DNA of 32,548 bases from JALOAT01 sp041687015 (GTDB lineage Bacteria; Pseudomonadota; Gammaproteobacteria; Thiohalomonadales; Thiohalomonadaceae). Of the stretch, positions 24,039 through 32,009 are shown piece after piece (the first letter of the stretch is position 1; each line of letters opens with the position of its first letter). The notes under the pieces are model-generated. The model saw only the letters and a list, made by a program, of their open reading frames with translations, ran no database searches and was not told where the DNA came from. Both the position numbers and the translations under genes were made by a program. The stretch covers positions 1-32,548 of the forward strand of contig JAWLCT010000036.1 of the NCBI GenBank assembly GCA_041687015.1. The letters run 5' to 3'.

Positions 24039-24359
24039 TCAAGCCGGCGTCGCCAGTTTGAGCCCGATGATACCGGCAACGATCAGCGCAACGCTGACGA
24101 GCCGGGCCGCATTTGCCGGTTCGCCAAACAGCATGATACCCAACACGACCGTGCCCACGGCACCGACGCCCACCCAAACGGCGTACGCCGTGCCGACCGG
24201 AAGCGATTTCATCGCCAGACCCAGCAACCAAAAACTGATGCCCATCGACAGAACGGTCCAGATCGTCGGCCACAATCGGGTGAACCCATCCGTGTACTTC
24301 AACCCAATCGCCCAGCCAACCTCAAACAGTCCCGCAACAACAAGAATCATCCAGGCCAT
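24039..24359 (-). CDS. sugE: Small multidrug resistance family guanidinium exporter (Gdx/SugE)
   Basis: The 106-aa protein has four transmembrane helices and works as a dual-topology dimer exchanging guanidinium for protons. It carries the Gdx set of residues: Glu13 and Trp16 in LFEVGWAIGL, Ser42, Tyr59 and Trp62 in TAYAVWVGVG, and Lys101. Trp16 and Ser42 separate it from the Qac/EmrE branch. No guanidine riboswitch hairpins or other RNA signature were seen in the 60 bases upstream. The gene appears single, 63 bp after the stop of a two-gene membrane-protein operon in the same direction. A second SMR gene of the EmrE type lies at 32010-32342. Confidence 0.93.
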   Translation of the reverse strand: MAWMILVVAGLFEVGWAIGLKYTDGFTRLWPTIWTVLSMGISFWLLGLAMKSLPVGTAYAVWVGVGAVGTVVLGIMLFGEPANAARLVSVALIVAGIIGLKLATPA

Positions 24360-24422
24360 GTATCTATCGTTTCAAACCGAATGGGAAAATCAGGCGCCGG
24401 CACGTGCCCGTGCAGAATGGCG

Positions 24423-24662
24423 TCAAGTCAATGCCAAGGGCTGGGCCACGCCGGCAACCACCAGTATGCCCCACATGAGCAGCGCCGACCCTGCCGCGAT
24501 GTACAGCGTCAGGAAAAAGTAAAAAGCAAACGGGTTCTGTGTTCTCGACGGGCGGAACGGCTTTAGACCTTTAGAGCCCGCGGGAATTTCACCCGACCGA
24601 TGCGCTTGATAGGCGACACCCAGAAGGCCGAATCCGAAGACGAAAAGGAATACCGTCGTCAT
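24423..24662 (-). CDS. Two-span small membrane protein, unrecognised
   Basis: The 79-aa protein has a hydrophobic N-terminal segment (TTVFLFVFGFGLLGVAYQA), a basic cytosolic-looking loop (SKGLKPFRPSRTQNPFAF) and a second span (FFLTLYIAAGSALLMWGIL). Its ATG overlaps the stop of the upstream membrane gene by 4 nt, so the two are coupled. The frame extends upstream to 24875 only as a shadow of that gene. I do not recognise a family; it is likely an inner-membrane partner of the upstream protein. Confidence 0.6.
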   Translation of the reverse strand: MTTVFLFVFGFGLLGVAYQAHRSGEIPAGSKGLKPFRPSRTQNPFAFYFFLTLYIAAGSALLMWGILVVAGVAQPLALT

Positions 24663-25018
24663 CACCCGCCATGCCTCCTCGCCAGCCAACTGGCGACCAG
24701 GCCGGCAAGCAACGGCGGGAGCGAGAGCACCGCCATGGAGACAAGGGCGAGCGGCCACAGCGACAACGAACTGCCACCCAGCAGCGCAGCAGCAACCTGG
24801 CCGACCGCCATGGCCAACACCCAGCGCCATGGCCTGACCGGAAACAGATAACTGATCGCAAAAACGGCCACGCACATCACCGGGATGCCCACACTGAAGT
24901 AGACCGGAGAATCCCAGGCCTCATTGGCACCCGTTGCGATCACGATGGCAAGACAAACCACCAGCCCCGCCAACGCGGACGCCGCATAGGGGAAGTAATC
25001 ATTGTGTTGCTTATCCAT
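24662..25018 (-). CDS. Four-span small membrane protein, unrecognised
   Basis: The 118-aa protein has a short polar N-terminus (MDKQHNDYFPYAAS) and four hydrophobic segments, ending with SLPPLLAGLVASWLARRHGG. It has no recognisable motif. It is the first gene of a two-gene unit with the 79-aa membrane protein. It starts next to a hairpin (25050-25082) that separates it from the lipoprotein gene upstream. It could be part of a small transporter or an envelope stress module; nothing in the sequence decides this. Confidence 0.6.
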   Translation of the reverse strand: MDKQHNDYFPYAASALAGLVVCLAIVIATGANEAWDSPVYFSVGIPVMCVAVFAISYLFPVRPWRWVLAMAVGQVAAALLGGSSLSLWPLALVSMAVLSLPPLLAGLVASWLARRHGG

Positions 25019-25049
25019 CGTTCTGAACGCTCAGCACCAGGCAACCTTT

Positions 25050-25082
25050 GGCCGCGATAGCGCGCAAACATCTATCGCGGCC
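25050..25082. repeat. Hairpin with REP-like GGCCGCGATAG arms
   Basis: Arms GGCCGCGATAG (25050-25060) and CTATCGCGGCC (25072-25082) are perfect complements with an 11-nt loop. It lies just after the stop of the last lipoprotein gene on the minus strand. There is no T run, so it may stabilise or attenuate the transcript end. The ATCGCGGCCTG segment is shared with the REP units at 4093-4455. Confidence 0.7.
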
Positions 25083-25097
25083 TGGCATGACCTGCTT

Positions 25098-26348
25098 TTA
25101 GTGCAGCCAGGGCAGGTCCACCGTATTGATGTTGCGATCCGGCAGAGGCCCGCGGCGGAAGCGCAGGGTCACCGGCTCCTTGGCGTCCTCATGCAACACG
25201 GTGAGTTCCACTTCTGAGCCGGGCTCTCCGCGCAGACGCCGGATTTTCTCGAAATCCGACATGCCCACGCCGGAGATCCGCTCGCCGTTCACCGCCAGGA
25301 TGATGTCGTCCTCCTTGAGGCCGGCGGCAGCGGCCTCAAAGCCCGAATGCAGGTCCTGCCTCACCCGCACCCGATCGTCGTAAAACGAGAGGTCTGCGCC
25401 GATACCGCCCGAGGGCAGGGGTCCGCGCAGGACCACCGTCTTCTCGTGCGCGCCCGTGGGATTGACCCCCAGACACCCCACCGGGTCCATGAACAGGTTG
25501 TACTGCTGGCTCACCTCGTAGCTCGATTCCCGGTAGCGCAGCGTGATCTTCCCGTTGGCATCATCGATTTCGCCGTTTACATTCAGTTCTTCCGGCGGCA
25601 CAGCACACGTATCGTATTGGTAGGGACCGCGCCTGCCAGTGCCCACCAGTGACAAGCCCCGCGTTTCCAGGACGAACACGCGCTCGAGGGTCCCCGGGTG
25701 GTTTCCCTTGGCAAGGAACCCGCCGTCGACCGAGACGTCACCATGACGCGCGGCACGCAACACGAGGCGCCCGTTTTCGACGCTAACCCGGTAGGGCGCG
25801 AAATCCTGGCTGTAGTGCAGCATCACGTACTTTGAAGCCCCGGCCGAACCTGCCGAGCCTTCAGAAGACTCGACCACCCAGATCCCCTCGCGCGATTTCA
25901 CGCGCCCCTGCTGCTCGGCGCGAAACTCCAGCTTCACCAGTTCATCGCGCACCTTGGCGGCGTCGTCCGCATCGGGTGCCTGCGCCAGGTACTGACGATA
26001 ACTCTCGATGGCCTCGTCGTAGCGCCCCAGCCGCACCTGAACGGCGCCCAGGTTGAACCAGGCAACGGCCATCTGCGGGGCGATCTCCGTGGCCTTGCGG
26101 AACTCATCCGCGGCCAGTGTCAGGTCCGCATCGGACTTTGCCATTTCGATGGCCGCCGTGCCGCGCAACATGTAACGCCGTGCGTCCTCGGGACTGCCGG
26201 TGGCCTTGGGGCGCGCGGCCGGTTTGGCGGCCGCGGGTTTTGTCGTCGCCGCGGCGGTGGGATCGGGGGCGAGATAGGGTGCGTCCGGGCTGGAGGCGCA
26301 ACCGGCCACCGCAAAGGCGGCGATAGCTGCAATCAGAAGTCGACGCAT
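25098..26348 (-). CDS. TPR-PDZ lipoprotein, paralogue 1
   Basis: The 416-aa protein has a lipoprotein signal with lipobox AVAGC (Cys17). The residue after Cys is Ala, so it is probably sorted to the outer membrane. A Pro/Ala linker leads to TPR-like helices (about 52-145, including MAVAWFNLGAVQVRLGRYDEA), then a beta-rich middle domain (about 155-305) without a recognised family, then a PDZ domain (about 310-400, with AAGLKEDDIILAVNGERI). It ends PLPDRNINTVDLPWLH. GAGGAG lies 8 nt before the ATG; the frame extends seven codons upstream. It is the last and most divergent of three tandem paralogues and probably acts in periplasmic protein binding. Function is unknown. Confidence 0.85.
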   Translation of the reverse strand: MRRLLIAAIAAFAVAGCASSPDAPYLAPDPTAAATTKPAAAKPAARPKATGSPEDARRYMLRGTAAIEMAKSDADLTLAADEFRKATEIAPQMAVAWFNLGAVQVRLGRYDEAIESYRQYLAQAPDADDAAKVRDELVKLEFRAEQQGRVKSREGIWVVESSEGSAGSAGASKYVMLHYSQDFAPYRVSVENGRLVLRAARHGDVSVDGGFLAKGNHPGTLERVFVLETRGLSLVGTGRRGPYQYDTCAVPPEELNVNGEIDDANGKITLRYRESSYEVSQQYNLFMDPVGCLGVNPTGAHEKTVVLRGPLPSGGIGADLSFYDDRVRVRQDLHSGFEAAAAGLKEDDIILAVNGERISGVGMSDFEKIRRLRGEPGSEVELTVLHEDAKEPVTLRFRRGPLPDRNINTVDLPWLH

Positions 26349-26381
26349 GACAAGTACTCCTCTTCGCAATGGTTCATCCGC

Positions 26382-26440
26382 TCAGTCCAACCAGGGCAGG
26401 TGCGGCGTTCGATGTTCGTGTCGGGCAAAGGACGATAATG
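26382..26440 (-). pseudogene. Relic of a TPR-PDZ lipoprotein 3' end
   Basis: On the minus strand this stretch reads RPLPDTNIE and then, after a one-base loss, LPWLD followed by a stop. It closely matches the end of paralogue 1 (PLPDRNINTVDLPWLH), and the nucleotides align almost base for base, for example CTGCCCTGG. It lies between the paralogue 2 stop and the paralogue 1 start. It is either the tail of a lost extra copy or the original tail of paralogue 2. Confidence 0.65.
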
Positions 26441-26519
26441 GACAGACGGCGGTTTCCCTGTGAGCTGCCGAGACCAGCGACCTGTCCCCGATCAGGTCGG
26501 TTAGGAACGAAAACGGGCA

Positions 26520-27800
26520 TTATCGACGCGGAATTTTCCCGTCCGGGGTTATCAGTTTCTGCTCAGCTTTCTCCAGGACGGTGCGCCGCATGATCAGGGT
26601 TATCGGTTCTTTGTGTCCCTTGCGCACGATGGTGAGCGTCACCGGTGAGCCCGGTTCGCCGCTCAACCGGCGCACGGCCTGGCCCGCGGTGAGGGTACGC
26701 ACGGCTACCCCATCGATGGTCAGGATCTCATCCCGGTCGCGCAGCCCGGCAGCATGGGCGGCGGAATCAGGGGCGATACTCACGCCCAGGCGCCCTTGCC
26801 AACCATGATGGCGGCTCTCTTCGAATCCTTCGAACCACAGACAACCAAAACCGACCAGCGTCGCACCGAGGCCACCCGTCCGCAGCGGGCCATAGAGCCG
26901 TTCCTCCACCTTCCTCGTCCCAGTGACCGTGACCTCGCGGCAGAAGTCATCACTCATGAGGGAAAATTGCGTGGCGGCGAGGTAGCCGGTGCGGGGGTGG
27001 CGCAGCACGAGGGTGCCGGCGCGGTCGTCCAGCTCACCTTCGACGCTGTTAGTCTCCGCGGGCACCGAGCACTTACCACAAACCATCTCCTCGCGGGTCC
27101 ACTGGCCAGTCACGCGAGTGCCCCGCACCGAGAGCAGATATTCGGTGCGTTCCCCGGGTGGCCCATGGCGAGGGCCGATAGGCGGGTAGACGCACTTCAC
27201 TTCGTCCGCGGGAACAGGACAGCGGTTGCCCTTCAGGCGCAGGTGGTCCGCTTCTACGGTGACGGAGTAAAACGAACCGTCCTCTGCCACCCACGTACCG
27301 GCACGTGCATGCACTTTGGCCACTTGCTCCTGGTGGTACTGCAGCTTGATGACTTCGTCGCGTACCCGCGGCGCATCTTCGGCGTCGGGCGACAGGGTGA
27401 GATAGCGGTTATAGCTGGCGATGGCCTCTTCCAACTGGCCCATGCGTGACTGCACCGCGCCGAGATTGAACCAGGCGGCGGCCAGGTTGGGATCGATCTC
27501 GGTGGCCATGCGAAATTCGTCTTCCGCACCGGCCAGTTCCTCGTCCGACTGCGCCATCTCGACTGCGGCCATGCCGCGCACCATGTGGCGGCGCGCGTCT
27601 TCCGGGGTGCCGGTGGCGCGCTGCCGCGGCGCGGGAGCGGGCGCGGCAACGGTCGTTACGGCGGCCGGCGCCGAGGTGGCAGGTGCCGAGACGGCCGTTG
27701 CCGACGAGGCCGCGGGCGGGAGCCTGGGCGGCTCCGGTGTCGCGCACCCGGACAGCAGTACCGCCGAGAAAAACAGGACGCTCGCTCTCAGGCCACGCAT
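26520..27800 (-). CDS. TPR-PDZ lipoprotein, paralogue 2
   Basis: The 426-aa lipoprotein has lipobox LLSGC (Cys19, +2 Ala, outer-membrane type), an Ala/Pro/Thr-rich linker (30-65) and TPR helices (about 72-140, with AAAWFNLGAVQSRMGQLEEA). A middle domain holds several cysteines (CPVPADEVKC, VCGKCSVP). A PDZ domain follows (about 340-415, with GVSIAPDSAAHAAGLRDRDE and ILTIDG). GAGGAGAAAG precedes the ATG. It is much closer to paralogue 3 than to paralogue 1. It is preceded by a relic of the coiled-coil gene's 3' end and followed by a relic lipoprotein tail, showing it arose by segmental duplication. The C-terminus (KLITPDGKIPRR) differs from its relatives. Confidence 0.85.
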   Translation of the reverse strand: MRGLRASVLFFSAVLLSGCATPEPPRLPPAASSATAVSAPATSAPAAVTTVAAPAPAPRQRATGTPEDARRHMVRGMAAVEMAQSDEELAGAEDEFRMATEIDPNLAAAWFNLGAVQSRMGQLEEAIASYNRYLTLSPDAEDAPRVRDEVIKLQYHQEQVAKVHARAGTWVAEDGSFYSVTVEADHLRLKGNRCPVPADEVKCVYPPIGPRHGPPGERTEYLLSVRGTRVTGQWTREEMVCGKCSVPAETNSVEGELDDRAGTLVLRHPRTGYLAATQFSLMSDDFCREVTVTGTRKVEERLYGPLRTGGLGATLVGFGCLWFEGFEESRHHGWQGRLGVSIAPDSAAHAAGLRDRDEILTIDGVAVRTLTAGQAVRRLSGEPGSPVTLTIVRKGHKEPITLIMRRTVLEKAEQKLITPDGKIPRR

Positions 27801-27814
27801 AAGTCTTTCTCCTC

Positions 27815-27912
27815 GTCACGAGCCCCTTGGGGCCGTTTTACTCTTGCTGCTCGAGCTGTCGCAACGGCTCGGCCATGTGTTGGGCACGCGGCCTCGAGGC
27901 CGGTGACCGGTT
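27815..27912 (-). pseudogene. Relic of the coiled-coil gene 3' end
   Basis: The minus strand reads a segment equivalent to PVTGL, then, after a deletion of about 50 bases, RAQHMAEPLRQLEQQE and a stop. It matches the end of the intact coiled-coil gene (PVTGLKEAPK and RRQTAEQLRRLEAQEKAAPRGQ). The similarity runs on into the ribosome site GAGGAGAA before the lipoprotein start, as it does at 29273-29290. It therefore marks the left part of a duplicated unit: coiled-coil gene end plus lipoprotein gene. Confidence 0.75.
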
Positions 27913-28039
27913 AGCGCGGCGCGTGCGGCACACCGATGTTCAGGACCGCATGACGCGCAAACGCGTCAGGAAAACCTGCGCGCGGGCAAGGGGCCTCATC
28001 GTGTTTTCCGCCCGCGCACTTCCGTTTCGTCCGTTCACA

Positions 28040-29272
28040 TCAGTTGTGCCTGGCGTCCTCCAGGACGACGCGCTGCATGACCACCGTAATCGGTTCTTCG
28101 TGCCCCTTGCGCGCAACGGTGAGCGTCACCGACGAACCCGGTTCACCGCGCACGCGCCGCACGGCCTCGCCGGCGGTCAGGGTACGCACGGCCACGCCGT
28201 CGATGGTCAGGATCTCGTCCTTGTCGCGCAGCCCGGCGGCATGGGCGGCGGAATCGGGGGCGAGGCTCACGCCCAGGCGCCCTTGCCACCCATGGGTGCC
28301 GGTGTCCTCGAATCCCTCGAACCACCATTCGCCCAAGCCGGCGAGGATTACGCCCAGTCCACCCTTCGGCAGCGGGCCGTAAATCCGTTCCTCCACCTTC
28401 TTCGTCCCGGTGACGGCGACTTCGCGGCAATAGTCGTCACTCATGAGGGACATTTGGGTGGTGGCGCGGTACACGGAGCGGACGTGGCGCAGCACCAGGA
28501 CACCGGCGCGGTCATCCAGTTCGCCTTCGACGTCGGTGGTCTCGGCGGGGACCGTGCACTCACCCCGCGGCAGCGGCTCGCGGGTCCACCGGCCGGTCAC
28601 GCGAGCGCCCCGCGCCGAGAGCAGGAATTCGATGCGTTCGCCGGGCTCCAACGGGTGAGGGCCGATAGGCGGGTACACGGCCAGCACTTCATCCGCAGGC
28701 ACGGGGCGGCGGAAACCTTTCAGACGCAGGTGGTCCGCTTCCACGGTGAGGGTGTAAAACGCACCATTCTCCGCCACCCAGGTGCCGGCCCGGGCGAGCG
28801 ATTTCGCCGAACGCTCCTGCAGGTACTGCAGTTTGATCACTTCGTCGCGCACCCGCGGCGCGTCGTCCGCGTCAGGCGCGAGAGCAAGGTATCGGTTGTA
28901 ACTGGCCACCGCCGCTTCGTAGCGGCCCATGCGCGCCTGTACGGCGCCGAGATTGAACCAGGCCGCGGCGAGCGTGGGATCGATCTCTGTGGCCATGCGG
29001 AATTCCTCTTCCGCATCCGCCAGTTCCTCATCGGATTCGGCGATCTCGATAGCAGCCATGCCGCGCACCATGTGGCGGTGCGCGTCTTCCGGGGTGCCTG
29101 TGGCGCGCGGTCGTGGTGCTAATGCGGGCGCGGTAACGGTCGTCACCGCGGCCGGTGCCGACGTGGCAGGTGAGGAAGGGTTTGTGGCAGCGGGCGGAAC
29201 CCTGGGTGGTTCTGAAGCGCATGCGGACAACAGTACGGCTGCGGAAAATCCGATGATTGCCAAGCCACGCAT
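28040..29272 (-). CDS. TPR-PDZ lipoprotein, paralogue 3
   Basis: The 410-aa lipoprotein has lipobox LLSAC (Cys18, +2 Ala), a Pro/Ala/Thr-rich linker, TPR helices (about 66-135, with AAAWFNLGAVQARMGRYEAA), a middle domain and a PDZ domain (about 320-400). It starts 14 bp after the coiled-coil gene stop, with GAGGAG upstream, so it keeps the original operon arrangement and is probably closest to the ancestral copy. Paralogue 2 is a near relative; paralogue 1 is more distant. A short hairpin TGACGCG/CGCGTCA (27951-27968) lies downstream. Molecular role is unknown; the architecture suggests an outer-membrane-anchored periplasmic scaffold. Confidence 0.86.
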   Translation of the reverse strand: MRGLAIIGFSAAVLLSACASEPPRVPPAATNPSSPATSAPAAVTTVTAPALAPRPRATGTPEDAHRHMVRGMAAIEIAESDEELADAEEEFRMATEIDPTLAAAWFNLGAVQARMGRYEAAVASYNRYLALAPDADDAPRVRDEVIKLQYLQERSAKSLARAGTWVAENGAFYTLTVEADHLRLKGFRRPVPADEVLAVYPPIGPHPLEPGERIEFLLSARGARVTGRWTREPLPRGECTVPAETTDVEGELDDRAGVLVLRHVRSVYRATTQMSLMSDDYCREVAVTGTKKVEERIYGPLPKGGLGVILAGLGEWWFEGFEDTGTHGWQGRLGVSLAPDSAAHAAGLRDKDEILTIDGVAVRTLTAGEAVRRVRGEPGSSVTLTVARKGHEEPITVVMQRVVLEDARHN

Positions 29273-29286
29273 GGGTGTTCTCCTCG

Positions 29287-30249
29287 TTACTGGCCCCTGG
29301 GGGCCGCCTTCTCTTGTGCTTCGAGCCGACGTAACTGTTCGGCCGTCTGCCGGCGTGCGGCCCTGGCCTTGGCCAGCGCCTCGCGCGCACGCCGCAGCGC
29401 GTCGCTTTCCTTCGGCGCTTCCTTGAGGCCGGTCACCGGCTTGCGCTGCGCTTCCTCTTTCGCCACCGCCTGTTCCAGGCGTGTGATTTCCTGATCCTGT
29501 TGTTTCAGTTGCTGGCGTGTGGAGGTGATCTGCCGGGCGACGGTGGTCAGGAATTCGCGCAGCGATGCCTCATCGGTGGGCACGGCGGGGCCGGCCACCG
29601 GCACGGGCTCCGGCACGGGCGGGACGGCGGGATCGGTGGGCGCACGCTCCTGCAGGTTCTGCCAGTCGCCGCCCGGGGGAAGCGTGTCATCGGCTTCCGA
29701 TTTACGGGATTCGTGCAGGACACTGTCGAGCTGCTTGCGGGCGGTGCCCGGCGGTGGTATGGGCTTCAGCACCAGCGTGTTGGAAGAGGAGGGGGTGACG
29801 CCCTTGAGTTCCTGCGACAGCTTCTGCTTGTCGCGCAGGAATTGCTGTTGTGCGGCCTTTTCCTCGGCCTTCTTCTGCGCCTCGAATTTCTTCTTGGCGG
29901 CCTGCGCGGCGGCATCGACGCCCGGGGATGCACCCTGGCCCTGTGGGGACGTGTTGCTGCAGCCCACGCATTTCATATTGAAGGCCAGGGTCGGGTCGCC
30001 GGACTGGCGGACGGCATCGTTCAATGCCGCCTGACATTGCTGGAGGCTGGAAAAATTGCCGTGATACTTGGGCACGTACTGCCCGGTGGCCCGACTGAGC
30101 GCCTGGATCAGCCCAGCGCTGTATTCGATGGTGCAGGCGGCGTGGGCATGGAGAGGAATGGAGGCTGCCAGACCAAACAGGACGCTCCATCCAAACAGTG
30201 GCCGTGCGATGCGGTGACGCGGGCGCGCAGGGTCATCAGGGGGCTTCAT
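29287..30249 (-). CDS. Exported coiled-coil protein, unrecognised
   Basis: The 320-aa protein has a long n-region signal peptide (cleavage likely after LHAHA, before ACTIEY). A small globular part (about 39-98) carries three or four cysteines (ACTIEY, QQCQAAL, MKCVGC). It then becomes low-complexity: a Lys/Glu/Gln helix (115-150), a Pro-rich hinge (about 205-230, PAVPPVPEPVPVAGPAVP) and a second long coiled coil (about 235-320, LKQQDQEITRLEQAVAKEE). I do not recognise a family. Its start overlaps the FecR gene stop by 14 nt, and paralogue 3 follows after 14 bp, so it is the second gene of the operon. It may form a periplasmic spacer or scaffold. Confidence 0.8.
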   Translation of the reverse strand: MKPPDDPARPRHRIARPLFGWSVLFGLAASIPLHAHAACTIEYSAGLIQALSRATGQYVPKYHGNFSSLQQCQAALNDAVRQSGDPTLAFNMKCVGCSNTSPQGQGASPGVDAAAQAAKKKFEAQKKAEEKAAQQQFLRDKQKLSQELKGVTPSSSNTLVLKPIPPPGTARKQLDSVLHESRKSEADDTLPPGGDWQNLQERAPTDPAVPPVPEPVPVAGPAVPTDEASLREFLTTVARQITSTRQQLKQQDQEITRLEQAVAKEEAQRKPVTGLKEAPKESDALRRAREALAKARAARRQTAEQLRRLEAQEKAAPRGQ

Positions 30250-31141
30250 GGTCGTTCTCCCAGGGCGCCGGGAAGGCGTTCACGTCGAAGGGCTCCGGCG
30301 CGGCACTGCCGGATGTCCACTGCTGGCCGGACGTCACCTCGATGGCCTCATCACTGCCGGTCGGCGTGACGTCCACCTGGCCGCTGAACACGCGTACGCG
30401 CGTCTGGCCACCCGTCGCGTCCACCTCGAAATCCGTGCCCCGTACCGCACACACCATGGCGGGCGTGCGCACCTCGAAGCGCTCCTTGGCCATCAGCTTC
30501 TTCACCAGGGCGCGCAGCCGACCCGCGGCGAGGCGGGCAAGCCCTTCTCCGGACAGGCCGTCCTCCTCCAGGGTGAATTCCGTATCGGGCGCGAGCTGGA
30601 CCTGGCCCAGTTCCCCGGCGAGGAACAGGCGTGCACCGGCGCCCGGACCGGTGCGGATGGTTTCGCCCGCATGCAGCGGACCGGCATCCTCGGCAATCGC
30701 TGTTCCGTCCGCGGCGAAGCGACGCACGTCTCCACCGTCGGCCACCACGAAACCGGTCTGTCGGTCGGCCGTGCGCAGACTGGTGCGCAGGTTTTCCACA
30801 GCCCGACCCCGGCGCGCGGCAAGGGCGCGAGCACGCGTCAGCAACCGCCGCGCCTCCTCCAGTGCCGTCTCGCTTTCTGCGACGGCCTCGCGCGCCACGG
30901 ACAGCGCCGCCCTGTCGCCGCTGCGCCGCGCTTCGCTCTCGATGCCTCGGGTGATCTCGAGTTCGGTTTCGATGTTCTTAACGTGGGATTGCGCGGTAGT
31001 CAGCGCTGCGACAGCCTGACTGTGATTATGCTCCGCGTGAGCCAGTGCACGGGCCGCGATGTCAGCGGCGCGTACATCGGCACAAACGACAAGCAACAGC
31101 GCGCAAACGGGCGGGAGGTAACGGCGGCATGGAAGGCGCAT
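30236..31141 (-). CDS. Periplasmic FecR-domain protein with N-terminal coiled coil
   Basis: The 301-aa protein starts with a signal peptide (PVCALLLVVCADVRA), then a coiled-coil helix (about residues 25-105). A FecR domain follows (about 115-260), with GPLHAGETIRTGPGAGARL, then RFEVRTPAMVCAVRGTDFEV and VRVFSGQVDVT. Classic FecR proteins are membrane-anchored sigma regulators; this one has no membrane span after the signal and no sigma factor nearby. It belongs with soluble periplasmic FecR-domain proteins of unknown function. The frame extends upstream to 31183 without conserved sequence. It is the first gene of the lipoprotein operon, with a promoter at 31189-31217. Confidence 0.85.
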   Translation of the reverse strand: MRLPCRRYLPPVCALLLVVCADVRAADIAARALAHAEHNHSQAVAALTTAQSHVKNIETELEITRGIESEARRSGDRAALSVAREAVAESETALEEARRLLTRARALAARRGRAVENLRTSLRTADRQTGFVVADGGDVRRFAADGTAIAEDAGPLHAGETIRTGPGAGARLFLAGELGQVQLAPDTEFTLEEDGLSGEGLARLAAGRLRALVKKLMAKERFEVRTPAMVCAVRGTDFEVDATGGQTRVRVFSGQVDVTPTGSDEAIEVTSGQQWTSGSAAPEPFDVNAFPAPWENDHEAP

Positions 31142-31188
31142 AGGCGACACCGCAGGCGTGGGACATGGCGTCCCGGGAAGCAAGCACG

Positions 31189-31217
31189 AGTATCCGCGCG
31201 CCCCTGTACGAAGTCAA
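31189..31217 (-). promoter_or_regulatory. Putative promoter of the FecR-lipoprotein operon
   Basis: On the minus strand TTGACT (plus 31212-31217) and GATACT (31189-31194) are separated by 17 bp. Predicted transcription would start near 31182, about 40 nt before the fecR-like ATG. Between this site and the GNAT pseudogene (31218-31386) I see no other supportable feature. Confidence 0.5.
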
Positions 31218-31386
31218 CGCGCCATTTGTTCGACCTAAGTGCATTTCCTAGTGGCGATGGAGCGGGCTGTCCCCCGCGCTGCAATCACTCCGGCGAAGCG
31301 ACGAACGCCATGCCGACAACGCCATTGATGGAGCAAGAGAGCTCTATTCTAAGAGAAGCATGTGCAGCCCAAAGCGGGCGATGTGC

Positions 31387-31913
31387 TCATCCCGGCGGGG
31401 GGCCCTCGGCCTTGAAAGCCTCGTGGAACACGACCAAGCCCTGCGGCAAAGTGCCGTCGAAAGACAGGGCCAGAAAGAACGCCGGCGGCGCGCCTTCGTA
31501 GACGAGTCCCGAGACGTTATGGAAGCCGAGCTTCGTGTAGTACGCCGGATGCCCCACAAGGCAACACCCCCGGGCACCAGGCCTCTTCAGCCGCGCCAGC
31601 CCTTCCCGAACCAGGGCGGTTCCTATCCCCTTGCGCTGGTGTCGGGAAGGACGGACAGCGGGCCAAGGCCATACCAGCCCGTGGTGCCGTCCGAGACGGT
31701 CACCGGCGAAAAGGCGATGTGCCCAACAATACGATCGCCCTGTTCGGCGACCAGCGATAGGCTCAGCGCGCCTGCGGAACACAGCGCCTTGATGATGAAC
31801 TGTTCCGTGTGACCGCTGATCGCCAAGGTGGCAAAAGCGGCAGCAGTGACTTCGGTAATGGCGTCAACATCAGCGGAGGTCTCGTCCCTAATCACGATCT
31901 TGTGTGTTGTCAT
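31387..31913 (-). pseudogene. GNAT N-acetyltransferase interrupted by a frameshift
   Basis: The first part (from 31913) reads MTTHKIVIRDETSADVDAI and continues to GLGPLSVLP, then runs into a stop after DTSARG. The remainder lies in another frame: HQRKGIGTALVREGLARLK continuing to KAEGPPPG, ending at 31387. The join LP-(D/E)-HQRKGIGTALV is exactly the acetyl-CoA-binding motif (Q/R-x-x-G-x-G/A) of YhbS-like GNAT enzymes. One missing base near 31644-31650 accounts for the break. It may be a true pseudogene or a sequencing error; the rest is well preserved, which favours recent loss or error. AAGGGA precedes the ATG. It lies 97 bp downstream of the EmrE-type gene. Confidence 0.85.
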
Positions 31914-32009
31914 GGCAATCCCTTCTGTTCCGGTGTCGCGCGCCCCGCTTGACTTCGCCTCCCGCTGCACCGCCGCTTCGCGCGGCGCGTGAACTGACAG
32001 CTTGGGCGC

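Noticed and set aside
24360..24422. Guanidine riboswitch upstream of the Gdx gene
   Set aside because: No paired ACGR-loop hairpins or other guanidine class signature was visible in the short upstream region.
25050..25082. Rho-independent terminator after the lipoprotein operon
   Set aside because: The stem is good but no T run follows on either strand; listed only as a hairpin.
27827..29122. A 431-codon plus-strand open frame
   Set aside because: It is antisense to lipoprotein paralogue 3 and to the relic before paralogue 2; no recognisable domain.
30236..31141. FecR as a sigma-factor regulator with iron-transport genes
   Set aside because: No ECF sigma factor or TonB receptor is in the window, and the protein has a cleavable signal and no internal membrane span.
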